In this document: positions 46,777-57,234 of the stretch, in pieces
Layout of the letters: each line of letters opens with the position of its first letter
How positions within the stretch are numbered: the stretch's first letter is position 1
Source of the DNA: Aldrovandia affinis
Lineage: Eukaryota > Chordata > Actinopteri > Notacanthiformes > Halosauridae
Length of the DNA: 64,000 nt
Direction: 5' to 3'
NCBI GenBank assembly: GCA_029706075.1
Contig: JAINUG010000018.1
Coordinates: 2,689,001 to 2,753,000, forward strand
Program-made: the position numbers and the translations under genes
The notes under the pieces: generated by a model
Database searches by the model: none
Seen by the model: the letters and a program-made list of their open reading frames with translations, nothing else
What the model was told of the DNA's origin: nothing

Positions 46777-46779
46777 ATA

Positions 46780-47549
46780 TGTTACGCCCTACCCCCTGAT
46801 GGTAGGAGGCCGCCAGCATAACATATTACAGTGAGAATGTAAATGAGGGAGACAAGTGACAACCAGGTGTCTGTTCAATAATAATTTATTTACAAAGGCA
46901 CGGAGCACAGAGACGAGACACAACATAGACCCAAAACCCCCTGATCTATGCAGCGACCACTAAAGGAAAAGCCCCAGGAAAAAAAACTAAATCTGAACCT
47001 ATAAAACTCAAAAACAACCCCAGGACTAACCCCTAAACTAACCCCCATGGCCGGTGCCGTAGCACCTAACAAAATACAAGGGTTAGTGTCGCCGCTCTAG
47101 CTGATGTTACTAATACAAAGGGTGATCTACGTGTGGTGTAAGACACAGATGTATACCTGCAGGTATCTTACTAAGTGCCCTACCTCTCGAACTCTGTGCC
47201 CGGCTAAAAAAAAAGAAGGGAACAAAAGAGAACATCAAAAAGTTAACAAAAATAGTATCAAAACCAAAACTGTAATCAAAAACATAATCTACATACCAAA
47301 CGAATGAGAGCTGCCATCTCTCTAACAAACCAGAACCAAAAATGAGAGCTGCCCCTCTCTAGAGGAACAGAACAAACTAACTTATATAGGGTGTGGTGAA
47401 TTGATTAATTGATTGAATAATTGGAGGATCCCAGCTGCCAGGCATGCCACTGATTTTCCCCGGCAGGAGGGACACACTGAAACAGAAGAATTTACACAGA
47501 CAACAAAACACCACAGGTCTAACAGATAAAGACCCCTCCACCTGTAACA
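46780..47549 (-). repeat. Gmr1-like 5' LTR
   Basis: 770 bp, minus strand. TATATAA box opposite 47382-47388 and AATAAA opposite 46885-46890, in the correct order and spacing for U3-R-U5. It compares with the other LTR as seven small length differences (mostly in C or A runs, one 5-nt unit gtgcc) and no substitution seen. Confidence 0.93.
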
Positions 47550-47554
47550 CCAAC

Positions 47555-49280
47555 CCACGTAAACTCTATGCTACGTTTTCCTCTCTCCTCACCCCTCCTC
47601 CTCCCCCACCCCCCTCCTCTATAACCGCCGATGACTTCTCATCCTTCTTTCACGAGAAGGTTGAGGCCATTCGCAACTCCTTCCCCCTACCTCTCCCTCC
47701 CATCCCGCTACCTAAACCTCCCACCTCTCTGTCCTCCTTCTCACCCCTCCTGACTCGGACATCCTTCAACTTGTTCTCTCCCACCGTCCCACCACCTGCC
47801 CTCTTGATCCCATTCCTTCCCCCTCTTCCAGTCCATTGCTATGGACATCCTCCCTTTGTCTCCAATGTCATTAACTCCTCTCTTTCCTCTGGCTCTGTCC
47901 CCTCCTCCCTCAAATGCGCTCAGGTTGTCCCCCTCCTCAAAAAACCCTCTCTGAATCCTGCTGTCATCTCTAACTACCTGTCTCTCTCCTCCCGTTCCTC
48001 TCCAAGACGTTAGAGCGGGCTGTCTATAATCAACTGTCTGCTCATCTCTTACAGAACGACCTGCTCGACCCCAACCAATCTGGGTGCAGAGCCGGCCACT
48101 CCACAGAGACTGCTCTCCTTGCGGTCACTGAGGCTCTTCACGTCGCTAAGTCCCGATCCCTCAGCTCCGTCCTCCTCCTCCTTGACCTGTCGGCATTCGA
48201 CACCGTGGACCACCGGATCCTGCTCTCATCTCTCGTCAAGATGGGAATCTCTGGATCTGCGCTGACATGGTTTGAGTCCTACCTGGCTGACCGGTCCTAC
48301 CAGGTAGCCTGGAGAGGATCCCTCTCCTCTCCCCGCACCCTCTCTACCGGTGTCCCGCAGGGCTCGGTGCTAGGCCCTGTCCTATTTTCTCTGTACACCA
48401 AGTCACTTGGCTCTGTTATTTCTGCTCATGGTTTTTCCTATCACTGTTATGCTGATGACACTCAACTGTTTCTCTCCTTCCCTCCATCTGATACCCAGGT
48501 CCCGGCACGGATCTCTGCATGCCTGGCTGACATCTCCGCATGGATGTCCACCCACCACCTGAAGCTGAACCTGGGGAAGACAGAGCTGCTCTTCCTCCCA
48601 GCGAAGGGCTCCCCGATGATTGATGCGTCAATTACCGTGGAAGGCTCCATAGTGTCTCCGTCCCAGTCTGCCAGGAGTCTTGGGGTAACCCTGGACAACC
48701 AGCTGTGCTTCTCGAGCCATATTGCAGCGATCTCCCGGACCTGCCGTTTCTCCCTCCACAACATCCGGAGGATCAGACCGTTCACCCAAGAGGCCACTCA
48801 ACTCCTGGTCCAGGCCCTGGTGATCTCACGTCTGGACTACTGCAATTCCTTGCTGGCAGGCCTTCCGGCCTGTGCCATCAAGCCACTGCAACTAGTCCAG
48901 AACGCTGCTGCTCGCCTGGTGTTCAACCAGCCGAAGTTCACCCACGTCACCCCTCTACTCTCCTCTCTGCATTGGCTCCCCATCGCAGCACGCATCAGAT
49001 TCAAGTCACTGGTGCTTGCTTTCAAGCGGCCAGAGGTACTGCTCCCCCATACCTCCAGTCACTCATCACGCCCTACACCCGTCCAGACCCCTCCGCTCCG
49101 CCTCCGCTGGCAGACTGACTGCCCCATCCCTCCGGGCGCCTGGCAGCCGCTCTCGCGGTCTCGCCTCTTCTCTGTCCTGGTCCTCGTTGGTGGAACGACC
49201 TCCCGCAATCGGTCAGGACTGCGGAATCACTTCCAATCTTCCGCAAGAGACTCAAAACCCACCTCTTCAGACTCCACTAC
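47555..49280 (+). pseudogene. L2 reverse transcriptase (second copy), nearly open
   Basis: Linker and fingers in one frame to about 48010 (ADDFSSFFHEKVEAIRNSF, CAQVVPLLKKPSLNPAV), a shift at the NYRPVS block, then a 376-codon frame from 48205 containing [19 protein letters not shown], the catalytic YADDT (48448-48462), LKLNLGKTELLFLP, SLGVTLDNQL and WLPIAARIRFKSLVLAF. One missing codon or base at the palm (LDLSAFDTVDH, where AAFDTVDH is expected) suggests a small indel near 48195. Compared with the first copy at 15136 the RT frame is much less damaged, so this copy is younger. Confidence 0.88.
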
Positions 49281-49537
49281 CACTGAACACTGTCCATCTA
49301 GTCAAACTGTCGTCACCACTGCTTACTTGTTATAAAAAAAATTAAAAAAACCCACTAACCTTTTCTTTCCCAATGTTACAGGTATGATACGCAGACGCCT
49401 GCAATGATGTCTTTTGCTGTTTTACTGCACTGATCTTGTACGCTAACTTTGATTGTTCTCACCTTGTATTAATGCACATCTTGTAAGTCGCTCTGGATAA
49501 GAGCGTCTGCTAAATACTTAAAATGTAATGTAAATGT
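47555..49537 (+). mobile_element. L2-type LINE, 3' part (second copy)
   Basis: Resumes the L2 cut at 41164. Ends with the L2 signature ctctggataagagcgtctgc and TGTAA-like units (49486-49537), then returns to R2/NeSL-type sequence. Total L2 length without the insertion is about 3.7 kb. Confidence 0.9.
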
Positions 49538-49880
49538 AGTATGCCACCAGCCCTTCGCCACGCCTTGGGTATTATCGTAGAACATCCGGTGCGTTTTTGT
49601 AGAGCTTATATGGCACTCCATTAGTCCCAGGAGCCGATGCTGCTCTTGCTTGCTGGACTGCGTTCTCTAATTCCTTCCATTTCGGAGGGCCAGTGTCCAG
49701 GTTGAATTCAGGAGGTTGAATTGGCGGGATGTCATGTGGGATGACTATCTGCTAATGCGTTTCTATGTCACTGTGGACCTTTTCCAGGTGTTCTTCCAGC
49801 TCCTGCTTCGATATTTTCAGGATTCCACTTGTTTCCACTTTTCCTTTGTGAAGAGGTCTTTGCCAAACTTGAAGGGGTTT
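49538..49880 (-). mobile_element. R2/NeSL-type LINE, upstream part
   Basis: Minus strand reads FKFGKDLFTKGKVETSG, IPHDIPPIQPPEFNLDTGPP and AARAASAPGTNGVPYKLYK, the region just before the reverse transcriptase of the element at 37286-39408. The two parts were separated by the L2 insertion. 5' truncated at about 49880. Confidence 0.75.
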
Positions 49881-50340
49881 TTATAGAACCGTGTTCTTGT
49901 GTGTTCCTTCTTCCTACCTTAATCCTTATTATTTGTATCACATTTACAGGTTTACAAACAGGTTTTTACACAGTGCTTCACAATAGATATTTTCCAGGAA
50001 ACCCCAATGAAAAACTGGGGTTTGGGGAAAAACTGGAAAATTATTCCCCGACCCCTCAAGCGATAATCAAGCTGAATTACTGTAGAATGGTGGTGACAGA
50101 GTGACTAAGGTACTATGATGACCAGCTCTACACATTGTTTGCAGTGATGCTCATGAAGGCTATGAATAAGCAGTCTATTCAATTATTTTAGGCTATTCTT
50201 TATTATAGTTGAGGCTTGAGGCTTAAGAGGCCACCAGAGGGACATTCTTCAGCAGCCTTAGTGCAGGGGTAGGGGGGACCTCATAGCTCCAAAATCATTG
50301 GAGGGATGACACTGGTACATGGGGAAACAAAAAATTGCAT
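49881..50340. other. Spacer, no gene seen
   Basis: Mixed DNA without coding signals between the LINE end and Tc1-type fragments. Confidence 0.5.
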
Positions 50341-50697
50341 GATCAGAAGAATTACAATCAGATTTGTATTTGGACAGTGACACAATTTTCATCATTTAGA
50401 CTCTGTATGCCAGCACAATGGATTTGAAATGGAACAATCAAGATGTGCTTTAAGTGTAGACTTTAAGCATTCAATGAGTTTTGAAGCATTTGGCTGAATC
50501 TGAGCAGATAATATAGCCCTATACACTTCAGAATTCATCCTTCTGCTTTAGAGGATGCCTAAACTTTTTTTTTTTACCTCTGGCAGTTTACCGCTTACCT
50601 TTGTACCATTTCAGGTTATTCACTGGACTTGAACTGCTTAAATTTCAGTAAAAACTGGAAAAATGGGGGTGTTCTAAAACCTTTGACCAGTAGTGTA
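50341..50697 (-). mobile_element. Tc1-type fragments
   Basis: Left, tggacagtgacacaattttc and tggatttgaaatggaacaat, phrases common in the non-coding arms of a fish Tc1-like family. Right, about 130 nt that are the inverted copy of 30904-31030, ending ctttgaccagtagtg with TA at 50696-50697. Probably two overlapping old insertions; no transposase. Confidence 0.65.
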
Positions 50698-51637
50698 TAT
50701 ACTGTATGTGAAAATGTTTCAAGCGCAATTATTGTTTTTTGGTCTGTAAAACACCTTTGCTTAAATTGATCCAAATCAGTGGATCCAATCCAATGAATAG
50801 ATGCTTATAGCATAATATACATTGAACAATCCAAATAGGTTTAATTGTAATATCATGTCGGGTCAATAAGATTATAATTTTATGGTGCGTATTCTGAACC
50901 CAGATGGACTGCAGCTGGCCCTCCTATACCTTACCCCTATTGACCACAGACCATGCATAATATTAATGATATAATTATTACGGATTCAGATCCCTCTTTC
51001 ACAACTGAACCATTGGATCGCCGCACTCAGTAAAGGAGACCAGACACATACAAGTAAACATACATTTATTAATAGAAGAGATTATTAAGAACACAACACA
51101 CAATAGACAATATTTTTTGTCATCAAAGAAATTGTAGCATGCCTGGCCAGACAAAAGAAACAGGATATTTCACTTGCCCAGGACTACAGTTAAGCGTCCG
51201 TGAAAGTAATGACTATCCATATCAGTTATACAATTATAATGGCTATACAGTTTGTTGCTTATGATCACCAGGCGTAAACAAAAACAAACAATAAGCACAG
51301 GAGCAGGAAAGGTCCGGGCAGCTCAGGATCGAACGACGACAGAAAGGAAAGAAGTTGGGAAATACTGAAGGGAGCCGGAGGGAGACAGACGTGTTGTGAT
51401 GACCAAAAATTCCCCAAAAAAGACGCCGCCCTGAAGGCGATTTCCACTTAAATGTCTCTGTGGTTCCATGAAAGAGGAGGTTGATGTTTAGGAAGATATG
51501 TGGGCTTTTGTAGTGAATGGTTGGGTGCTGACACTTATTGCCTTTGATTTGTCAGTGGAATGCAATGGGGGATTTGAAAATGTTCCCTTTTGACTCATAA
51601 GGTTAAAGGTGAGACATTTATTTAATTATTTTTTATT
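50698..51637. other. Spacer, no gene seen
   Basis: AT-rich, no supported feature. Confidence 0.5.
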
Positions 51638-51651
51638 CATTATCATTCATT

Positions 51652-51992
51652 CATTATTTACTTATTTATTTATTTTTGCTGTTTTTCCTCATCTCCCCCC
51701 GACTGTTAGTATCCAGTTATATCATGACAATTGTCCCCTCCCTTGTATGAGAACTTGCTGCCATAGTCCGGCCGGTACTGAGCGCTGTACTACCTCCTCT
51801 GAGCCAGTACCCGCCTAAGCCGAAGCCTTTCACCAACACACAGGACCACTCATATATGCAAGTTTTTCCTTCAGCTTTTATCCCTCCCCCCAGGGGTGGA
51901 CAGCCAATTGCCGCCCCCTGGCGGCACTCCCAGCCAGAGCCAAAACTGGCACGACCGATGTAATCAAACTGCTAGACCACGAGAGAGGCCCT
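51652..51992 (-). mobile_element. SINE-like insertion with 14-bp direct flanks
   Basis: About 340 bp flanked by cattatcattcatt on both sides (51638-51651 and 51993-52006), a possible target duplication, though the flanks are simple-sequence-like. On the minus strand the insertion begins near the right with GTGGTCTAGCAG, similar to the A box of tRNA promoters; no clear B box follows. The middle (ggggtggacagccaatt...gccagagcc) matches 5348-5400. A tRNA-derived SINE is a reasonable guess. Confidence 0.45.
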
Positions 51993-52006
51993 CATTATCA
52001 TTCATT

Positions 52007-52583
52007 ATTATTTTTATTCATTGTTATTATTTATTTAAACTACAACAATCATGTATGTGGACCACAGTGCGTCCCTATATTAAGCCTCATAAGCCAATGA
52101 CCCATGTCCATGTAATTCTAATTTGATGGGCAATAAAGAATTTGAATTTGAATGTGAATTTTACAGGCATAAAGTAGGTTCCCTTTAACTACTATCTGTG
52201 TTGTATCACAAAACTGTCATGGCATACCTGTACATTGCAATATCACTAGAGATGTCAGAACTTCCTTATTTGGAAAAATTGAGATTCTGTTAAAATCAAG
52301 TGTATTTAAGTCACAATGTAGACACATGAATTAATCTATCAAAATAATTGAATCAAATTAAGTAAAACATACAGTTAATGCAAGATGCTATAATGCACAG
52401 TACATTAACAAACAAATCGACTTTATATCACAACTTTTCTCAGTATTGCACATGTCCTTGTATGTTGACTGATACCATTGGTTCACAAAGATAAAGTGGT
52501 CAATATTACCATGAAAACAAGCGTGTGCCAAGCACTTCACCAGATGCGCAGACATTTTCAGGACTTGCCATTTCAGACATGCA
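52007..52583. other. Spacer upstream of the neurensin promoter
   Basis: AT-rich, no gene seen. Confidence 0.5.
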
Positions 52584-52593
52584 GCGCATGCGC
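52584..52593. promoter_or_regulatory. NRF-1-type palindrome in the presumed nrsn1 promoter
   Basis: GCGCATGCGC, a perfect palindrome and the core of the NRF-1 binding site, in the only GC-richer patch for several kilobases. It lies 26 bp or so before the presumed first exon. NRF-1 drives many TATA-less promoters, including neuronal genes. Binding is inferred from the motif only. Confidence 0.6.
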
Positions 52594-52609
52594 ATGTGCA
52601 CTAGGCTTC

Positions 52610-52709
52610 GTAACTGTCTGAATCATCGATTGATTGTGAGAGGAAACGCAGAGTGATGGGACCGAAGCGACGGAACTGCAGCAAGTAATCACTCTCCGGG
52701 CTATGACAG
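52610..52709 (+). other. nrsn1: Presumed non-coding first exon of nrsn1
   Basis: GC-richer segment ending CAG with donor gtatta at 52710. It follows the NRF-1-type motif and has the right orientation and distance (3.6 kb) to splice to the acceptor before the coding exon at 56342. Start of transcription is a guess; no transcript evidence is available. Confidence 0.45.
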
Positions 52710-55700
52710 GTATTATTCCCTTCACTTTATGCAATGAAGCGTTACAGCCATGCTGAGGATATGTTTTATAATGGTCGGAACATTATCCGTGAAATAGTTT
52801 TGATTGTTTGAGTATTTTGGTTGTAGAATTGTAACGTTTCACAAGATGATTTGACCCATCATTGTTTTATCTGATTGACCCTTGATTGGTTAGGTACTCT
52901 GGAAACATGCCTATATGCATCAGTATTGTAATTTACGAACCAGAAAATTCATTTATTTCGTAGCATCAAGTGCCTGGACTACAGAGTCGTTTTTAAAATA
53001 TAAATCGCACTTTATGACGCATGCTACTAAAACAGGTTTGTATGAATGCATTTAATCTATGCAGTAGCCTATGCATTATGTAAAAGTGTGTACTCTAATA
53101 TATGTTTTAATAGGTCCTTGACGTAGACTGGCGTTTATTTACAGCTCAGTTACATGTGCTAGAACAGAACACACATTCGTTCTCATTATTTGTGGGATAT
53201 GTGGGAAAACTCGAGTGGAATTTCGCCTTCACATCAAGACGTAACTCTAGACACGAAATAACAAAACAAAACTTTACAAGTAGAACTGCACACTATTACA
53301 TAATTTGAAACTCTTTTATTCTCCTTTCACGAAGCTGTTTCACAGCCATGTCCTATCCCTGGTGCTGAATCCTCTAATATGACTTTTGCGTAATTGATGA
53401 CGCCAGATTATGCCATGGAACCCGATAATGCGATAATGGGATCCATGGAAGTTTACCTTCACTCTACATATATCCGTTAAGAAACAAATATATTCATTTT
53501 TTTAAACGGATCATATATTGTCGTGTATCATAGACTATTAGAGCTGAACCTGTGTGCGTACATGCGCATTAATTTTTTAAAGTTTTACTTAATCACACTA
53601 CTCATCGGGGGAATACATTGTTTGACCCCTGTCCATTTTATCTTGGGATGTCCGCAATGTTCGCATGGTTTTGAAAACCTATCAAAGTGTCTTTGCATGG
53701 CAGTTTGCGTTTATTGGTCACCTCAGGATCTATGGGTAATAACATGCAAGACAATCTTTACTTCAGGCCTATGCCAAATAAAACCATGAAATACTCATTA
53801 ATTAGTATTAGACCATTACTCTTCTCAGTGCTTAAAATAAAGTCGTTTATGAATGTGCTAATTAGAAGAAATATTATCATATATTTCAATGCCTTTTATA
53901 TTTCAGTCCATTATTCAAGTGATTATTTTCAATTTGGCTTTGATTAACCCAGTCAAATGTCTCATGAAGGTCGCTTGAAAGGAAGTCACAAATATACATG
54001 TGTAGTTTAATTAAGATGGCACATGTATGAAAATTCTCCCATGTCATCGAATTTATCACAGAATTGAGAAGGTATTTACACCTGCAAGATCTTATCCCTG
54101 CATGAAGACATTGCATTGGCAATTATATGGCAAATTTATCCAAAACCTAAAACAATGAAACCTAAAACAATCTCCATCAGATACATTTATTTTTTAATAA
54201 ATAATTTTTAATTATATATGTATTTAAAATAGTTACGATGAACACCCTATCACCAGTGTTAAATATAGTATTTTCATTGATGCACACCATTTATAAATGT
54301 GAACTGTGACAACAATTTCAACTGTTTTGAGGTTAAGCATCTGCATTCATTACTCAGTGTGGTGGTGAATATTTGTGACACAATACAAAATGATTCTGAA
54401 CTATTAAAACAACACTTTTGGAATACTTTTGTACCTAAACGGATAACAGAAAAACCTACATAAATCTAAGCAATAGTGCAAGTACTATTTTACATTTAAC
54501 ATTCATCAACATGGGCGAAAATGCTGACGAAGACCAAGAAACTGCACAATGATTATCAACAGCTTGTGCAGGATCTGGGACTGAATGGAGTATGAATCCA
54601 AGTATATTTATGACCTGACATCAAGATTACAGCCTAACTTCAATCAACATGTTTCCTTAAATTTGACTTACAACAAGTGTATTTTTTTTCTTCACAACCA
54701 CTTCAGCTCTTTCAACAATCACCAAAATGAACGTTCAAAACTGTTTTGTGAATAAAAAAGGAAAACTTTACATGCATTGTAAAGGACAAATGTTAAGAGT
54801 CAATGTTATTGATACATTTTGATTGAATCCAGGCATTAGTTAGTTATAAAAATCTTCTGCCCTGCTGCAAACTAGTTGTCAAATGTTTGCTTGCATTTTT
54901 GTGTGTATGCCTGAACACCTGGACTGCACTAAGTACAGGTCTCCCATTACAGTCTAATGGGGTCTACCTAACTCGGACCTCAGTTATGTTTGCACAAGTG
55001 TGTATGCTAGAAATGGGTGAACCCTGCTGTGTGGCTGCCACTGATACCTGTGGGAGTGTCAATGCCATTTTGAGAGATTTCAGTTGTTCCCATAAAGCCA
55101 AGCCTGGCTTCAAATAGTGTGTTGTTTTGAAGCCTTTGTGAGTGAAGTGAGTGCTTGAATGTTCCTTCTTTAATTTAACCGCTATTTTCTCCCAATTTGG
55201 AATGCCCAATCGATTCCCAATCGCTCTGCCCCAAAACACATGATGTCTGCTGCTGCTTTTCCTCCACAGTCCGCCAGTTAAGCTTGCGCTGATATTGAGG
55301 TGGAGGAGGCCACTTCATGTGTAGTTTGTGCAGGCAGACTGTGGCCGCTTGATTGACCAGAGGGGGTCACTGGTGCATGATGAGACACACATCCCATCGA
55401 CAGAAAATCCCTCACTCCATCGGTGACAATATGACAATTATGCACTGTCCAGCAGTGCGGCTGGCCAGTTGGCCCTGGCAGGATCAGGATTAGATACTGG
55501 ACCGTGGTGCCAATCCATACTGTAGGACATTGCCTTAACAGGATGAGCCAGCCAGCAGCTCCTGTGAATGTGCCTTTTAATATACAGGAGTACATAAAGA
55601 TTTAAATCTTGTAGAGGGCCCCATTGTTTTTCAAAATGAACTTTCCTGAACACCCTCCATATAAGGAAAATGTAAATCGCAAATTTCTTAATGTAAACTG

Positions 55701-56341
55701 GATTATAGCACACAAGGGGACCATCGCAGAACTTGTGGGAGATACGTCCTCAGGAGTGACATGCTTTACCAGCAAGGTCCATTGCTTGAGGGATGATGAA
55801 CCAATTTTATGGCAAAACCACATCAGCCACAATGGAAAATGTCAGTGCTGCGTGATAACTGATTGTAAAACAAGCAAGGGGTGGCAAAATGCTAAAATGG
55901 AGACTGTACTGACTAATGCAGTGTAACATGTAGTGTCAGGCCATTGGGAAGAGTGCTGTCAAAGGTGGAGCAAAATAAAATAACATTGACTTCTTTATAG
56001 TTATTCTGTTATTTTTAATATTACATTTTCTTTTGTTTTATTGTGCTTGCGTAACTTTGCATCTAGTGCCGGCAACAGGATTAGCTAGTTATGTTTTATT
56101 TTGTATGTGACATATTCCAAAGATTTCAGTGTCTGTCTTTCTTCTTTACATAAATACAGAACTATTTTATCCCAAGTTCTGTGTTAGTTAGCTAGCTTCT
56201 TTGAATGTAACACCTTATAGTCTTCTGGAGTTGAAAATAGCTCAGTTGTATAATTGCAGAATTAAATAATGATATCTATAATCTATATTCTATAATTGCT
56301 TTTACTACGCACAGTATAATGTGTGTGTGTTTGTGTGGCAG
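52710..56341 (+). other. Presumed nrsn1 intron 1
   Basis: 3.6 kb, mainly AT-rich. No TE with clear ends is recognised apart from a repeat-like GC-richer segment at about 55150-55600 (tttctcccaatttggaatgcc and onward). Chance frames such as 53523-53789 carry no domains. The stretch of 53000-54800 looks single-copy and could hold regulatory sequence. It ends with acceptor tgtgtggcag at 56341. Confidence 0.45.
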
Positions 56342-56545
56342 ATGTGAAGAATGTCTTGCTCAGAAATCTGTGGGTTGGAGCACGGTGAGCAAGCTCAGAG
56401 CATAGTACACAATAGCTGTCCACGCTATGGGGTCCGATCGTACCTGCACCACTTCTACGAGGAATGCACGTCGTCCATCTGGGACTGGGAAGAAGACTCT
56501 CACATTCAGAGATCACCCAGCAGTGGGAGCACTGTGCTTTGGAAG
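56342..56545 (+). CDS. nrsn1: Neurensin-1, first coding exon
   Basis: After acceptor tgtgtggcag, nine leader bases (which include a complete ATG-TGA) precede the start codon at 56351. 65 codons end TVLWK at 56545 before donor gtagga. The exon encodes the cytoplasmic N-terminus: MSCSEICGLEHGEQ, then the family signature YGVRSYLHHFYEECTSSIWD and the acidic/basic block with QRSPSSGS. This motif is shared with mammalian neurensin-1, a membrane protein of neuronal small vesicles involved in neurite extension. Start choice: the ATG at 56351 matches the usual family N-terminus. Splicing to 56836 is in phase 0, giving 197 residues in all, against about 195 in mammals. Confidence 0.93.
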
Positions 56546-56835
56546 GTAGGAGGATCCTTAGACCCTGCAATGAATCATGGGAAAGCCAACACGAGATGCC
56601 TTTGTGTCTGTCTCAGTGTATGCTATTTTATGGATTCTCCCTTTCAAGAGGGACTCTTCCCTCTCTACTCTGATGGTCACTGAAAACCCTAATCTATTTC
56701 TGATCTTTTACAGTCACTGTTGGGGCCATTTAGTGTAGAAAATTACATCGTAACTTCACTGTGGAAATGGGCCTTTCATTTTGTGTTTGCGTTTCCTTTG
56801 CCCTGATTCTACAGCTCTGTTTTTCCCACCTGTAG

Positions 56836-57234
56836 GTCTGTCTCACATTCGGGACACTGATCCTATTTGTTGGCCTGACTGTGCTGATTGTGGGCTATGC
56901 TGCCCCGCCCAAAATCGAAGCCTTTGGCGAGGAGGAGCTGCTGTTCGTGGACAACCGGGCCATGCACTTCAACCGGGCCCTTGACATCTGCAAGCTGGTG
57001 GGCGGTGCCCTGTTCTGCGCAGGGGGGAGCCTGGCAGCCGCCGGCCTCCTGGTCACCGCGTTTGCCCAGAGTGACCCTAAGGAGGAACACTACCTGCAGC
57101 AGAGGTTCAAGGAGAAGCTGGTTGAGCTGTGGGCTGCCATCCACCCCATCACGCGGGCTCCCACACAGAGTGAGAGGAGCGCCTCCATCACCCTGCCCAA
57201 AGTGCAGAACGTTCAGACTGCTTTCCAGACCTGA
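56836..57234 (+). CDS. nrsn1: Neurensin-1, second coding exon
   Basis: Acceptor ccacctgtag, then 132 codons and TGA at 57232-57234. Two membrane helices are visible: residues about 66-88 (VCLTFGTLILFVGLTVLIVG) and about 114-142 (LVGGALFCAGGSLAAAGLLV). Between them is the conserved loop PPKIEAFGEEELLFVD, and NRALDICKL leads into helix 2. The C-terminal tail (LQQRFKEKLVELWAAIHPIT, then VQNVQTAF) is basic, amphipathic and cytosolic. High GC contrasts with the AT-rich surroundings, as usual for a constrained fish exon. No frameshift or stop: this is an intact gene. Confidence 0.94.
   Translation, partial: VCLTFGTLILFVGLTVLIVGYAAPPKIEAFGEEELLFVDNRAMHFNRALDICKLVGGALFCAGGSLAAAGLLVTAFAQSDPKEEHYLQQRFKEKLVELWAAIHPITRAPTQSERSASITLPKVQNVQTAFQT

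Larger units (their letters stand above)
41165..47549 (-). mobile_element. Gmr1-like Ty3/Gypsy retrotransposon, complete ends
   Basis: 6385 bp with two 770-bp LTRs, each starting TG and ending CA, flanked by a perfect ccaac duplication (41160-41164, 47550-47554). Read on the minus strand: 5' LTR, primer site matching tRNA-Pro, gag with SCAN-like capsid segment and CCHC knuckle, protease, integrase, reverse transcriptase, RNase H, polypurine tract, 3' LTR. Integrase lies before reverse transcriptase; this copia-like order within a Gypsy-type element is the defining trait of the Gmr1 group known from cod and other deuterostomes. LTRs differ only by short indels in my base-by-base reading, so it inserted recently. 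Coding frames are interrupted. Confidence 0.93.

Noticed and set aside
51950-51990. Possible tRNA gene on the minus strand
   Set aside because: An A-box-like string is present, but there is no B box and no cloverleaf; at most the head of a SINE.
53523-53947. Two overlapping frames of 86-88 codons in the nrsn1 intron
   Set aside because: AT-rich, no domain and no splice support; chance frames.
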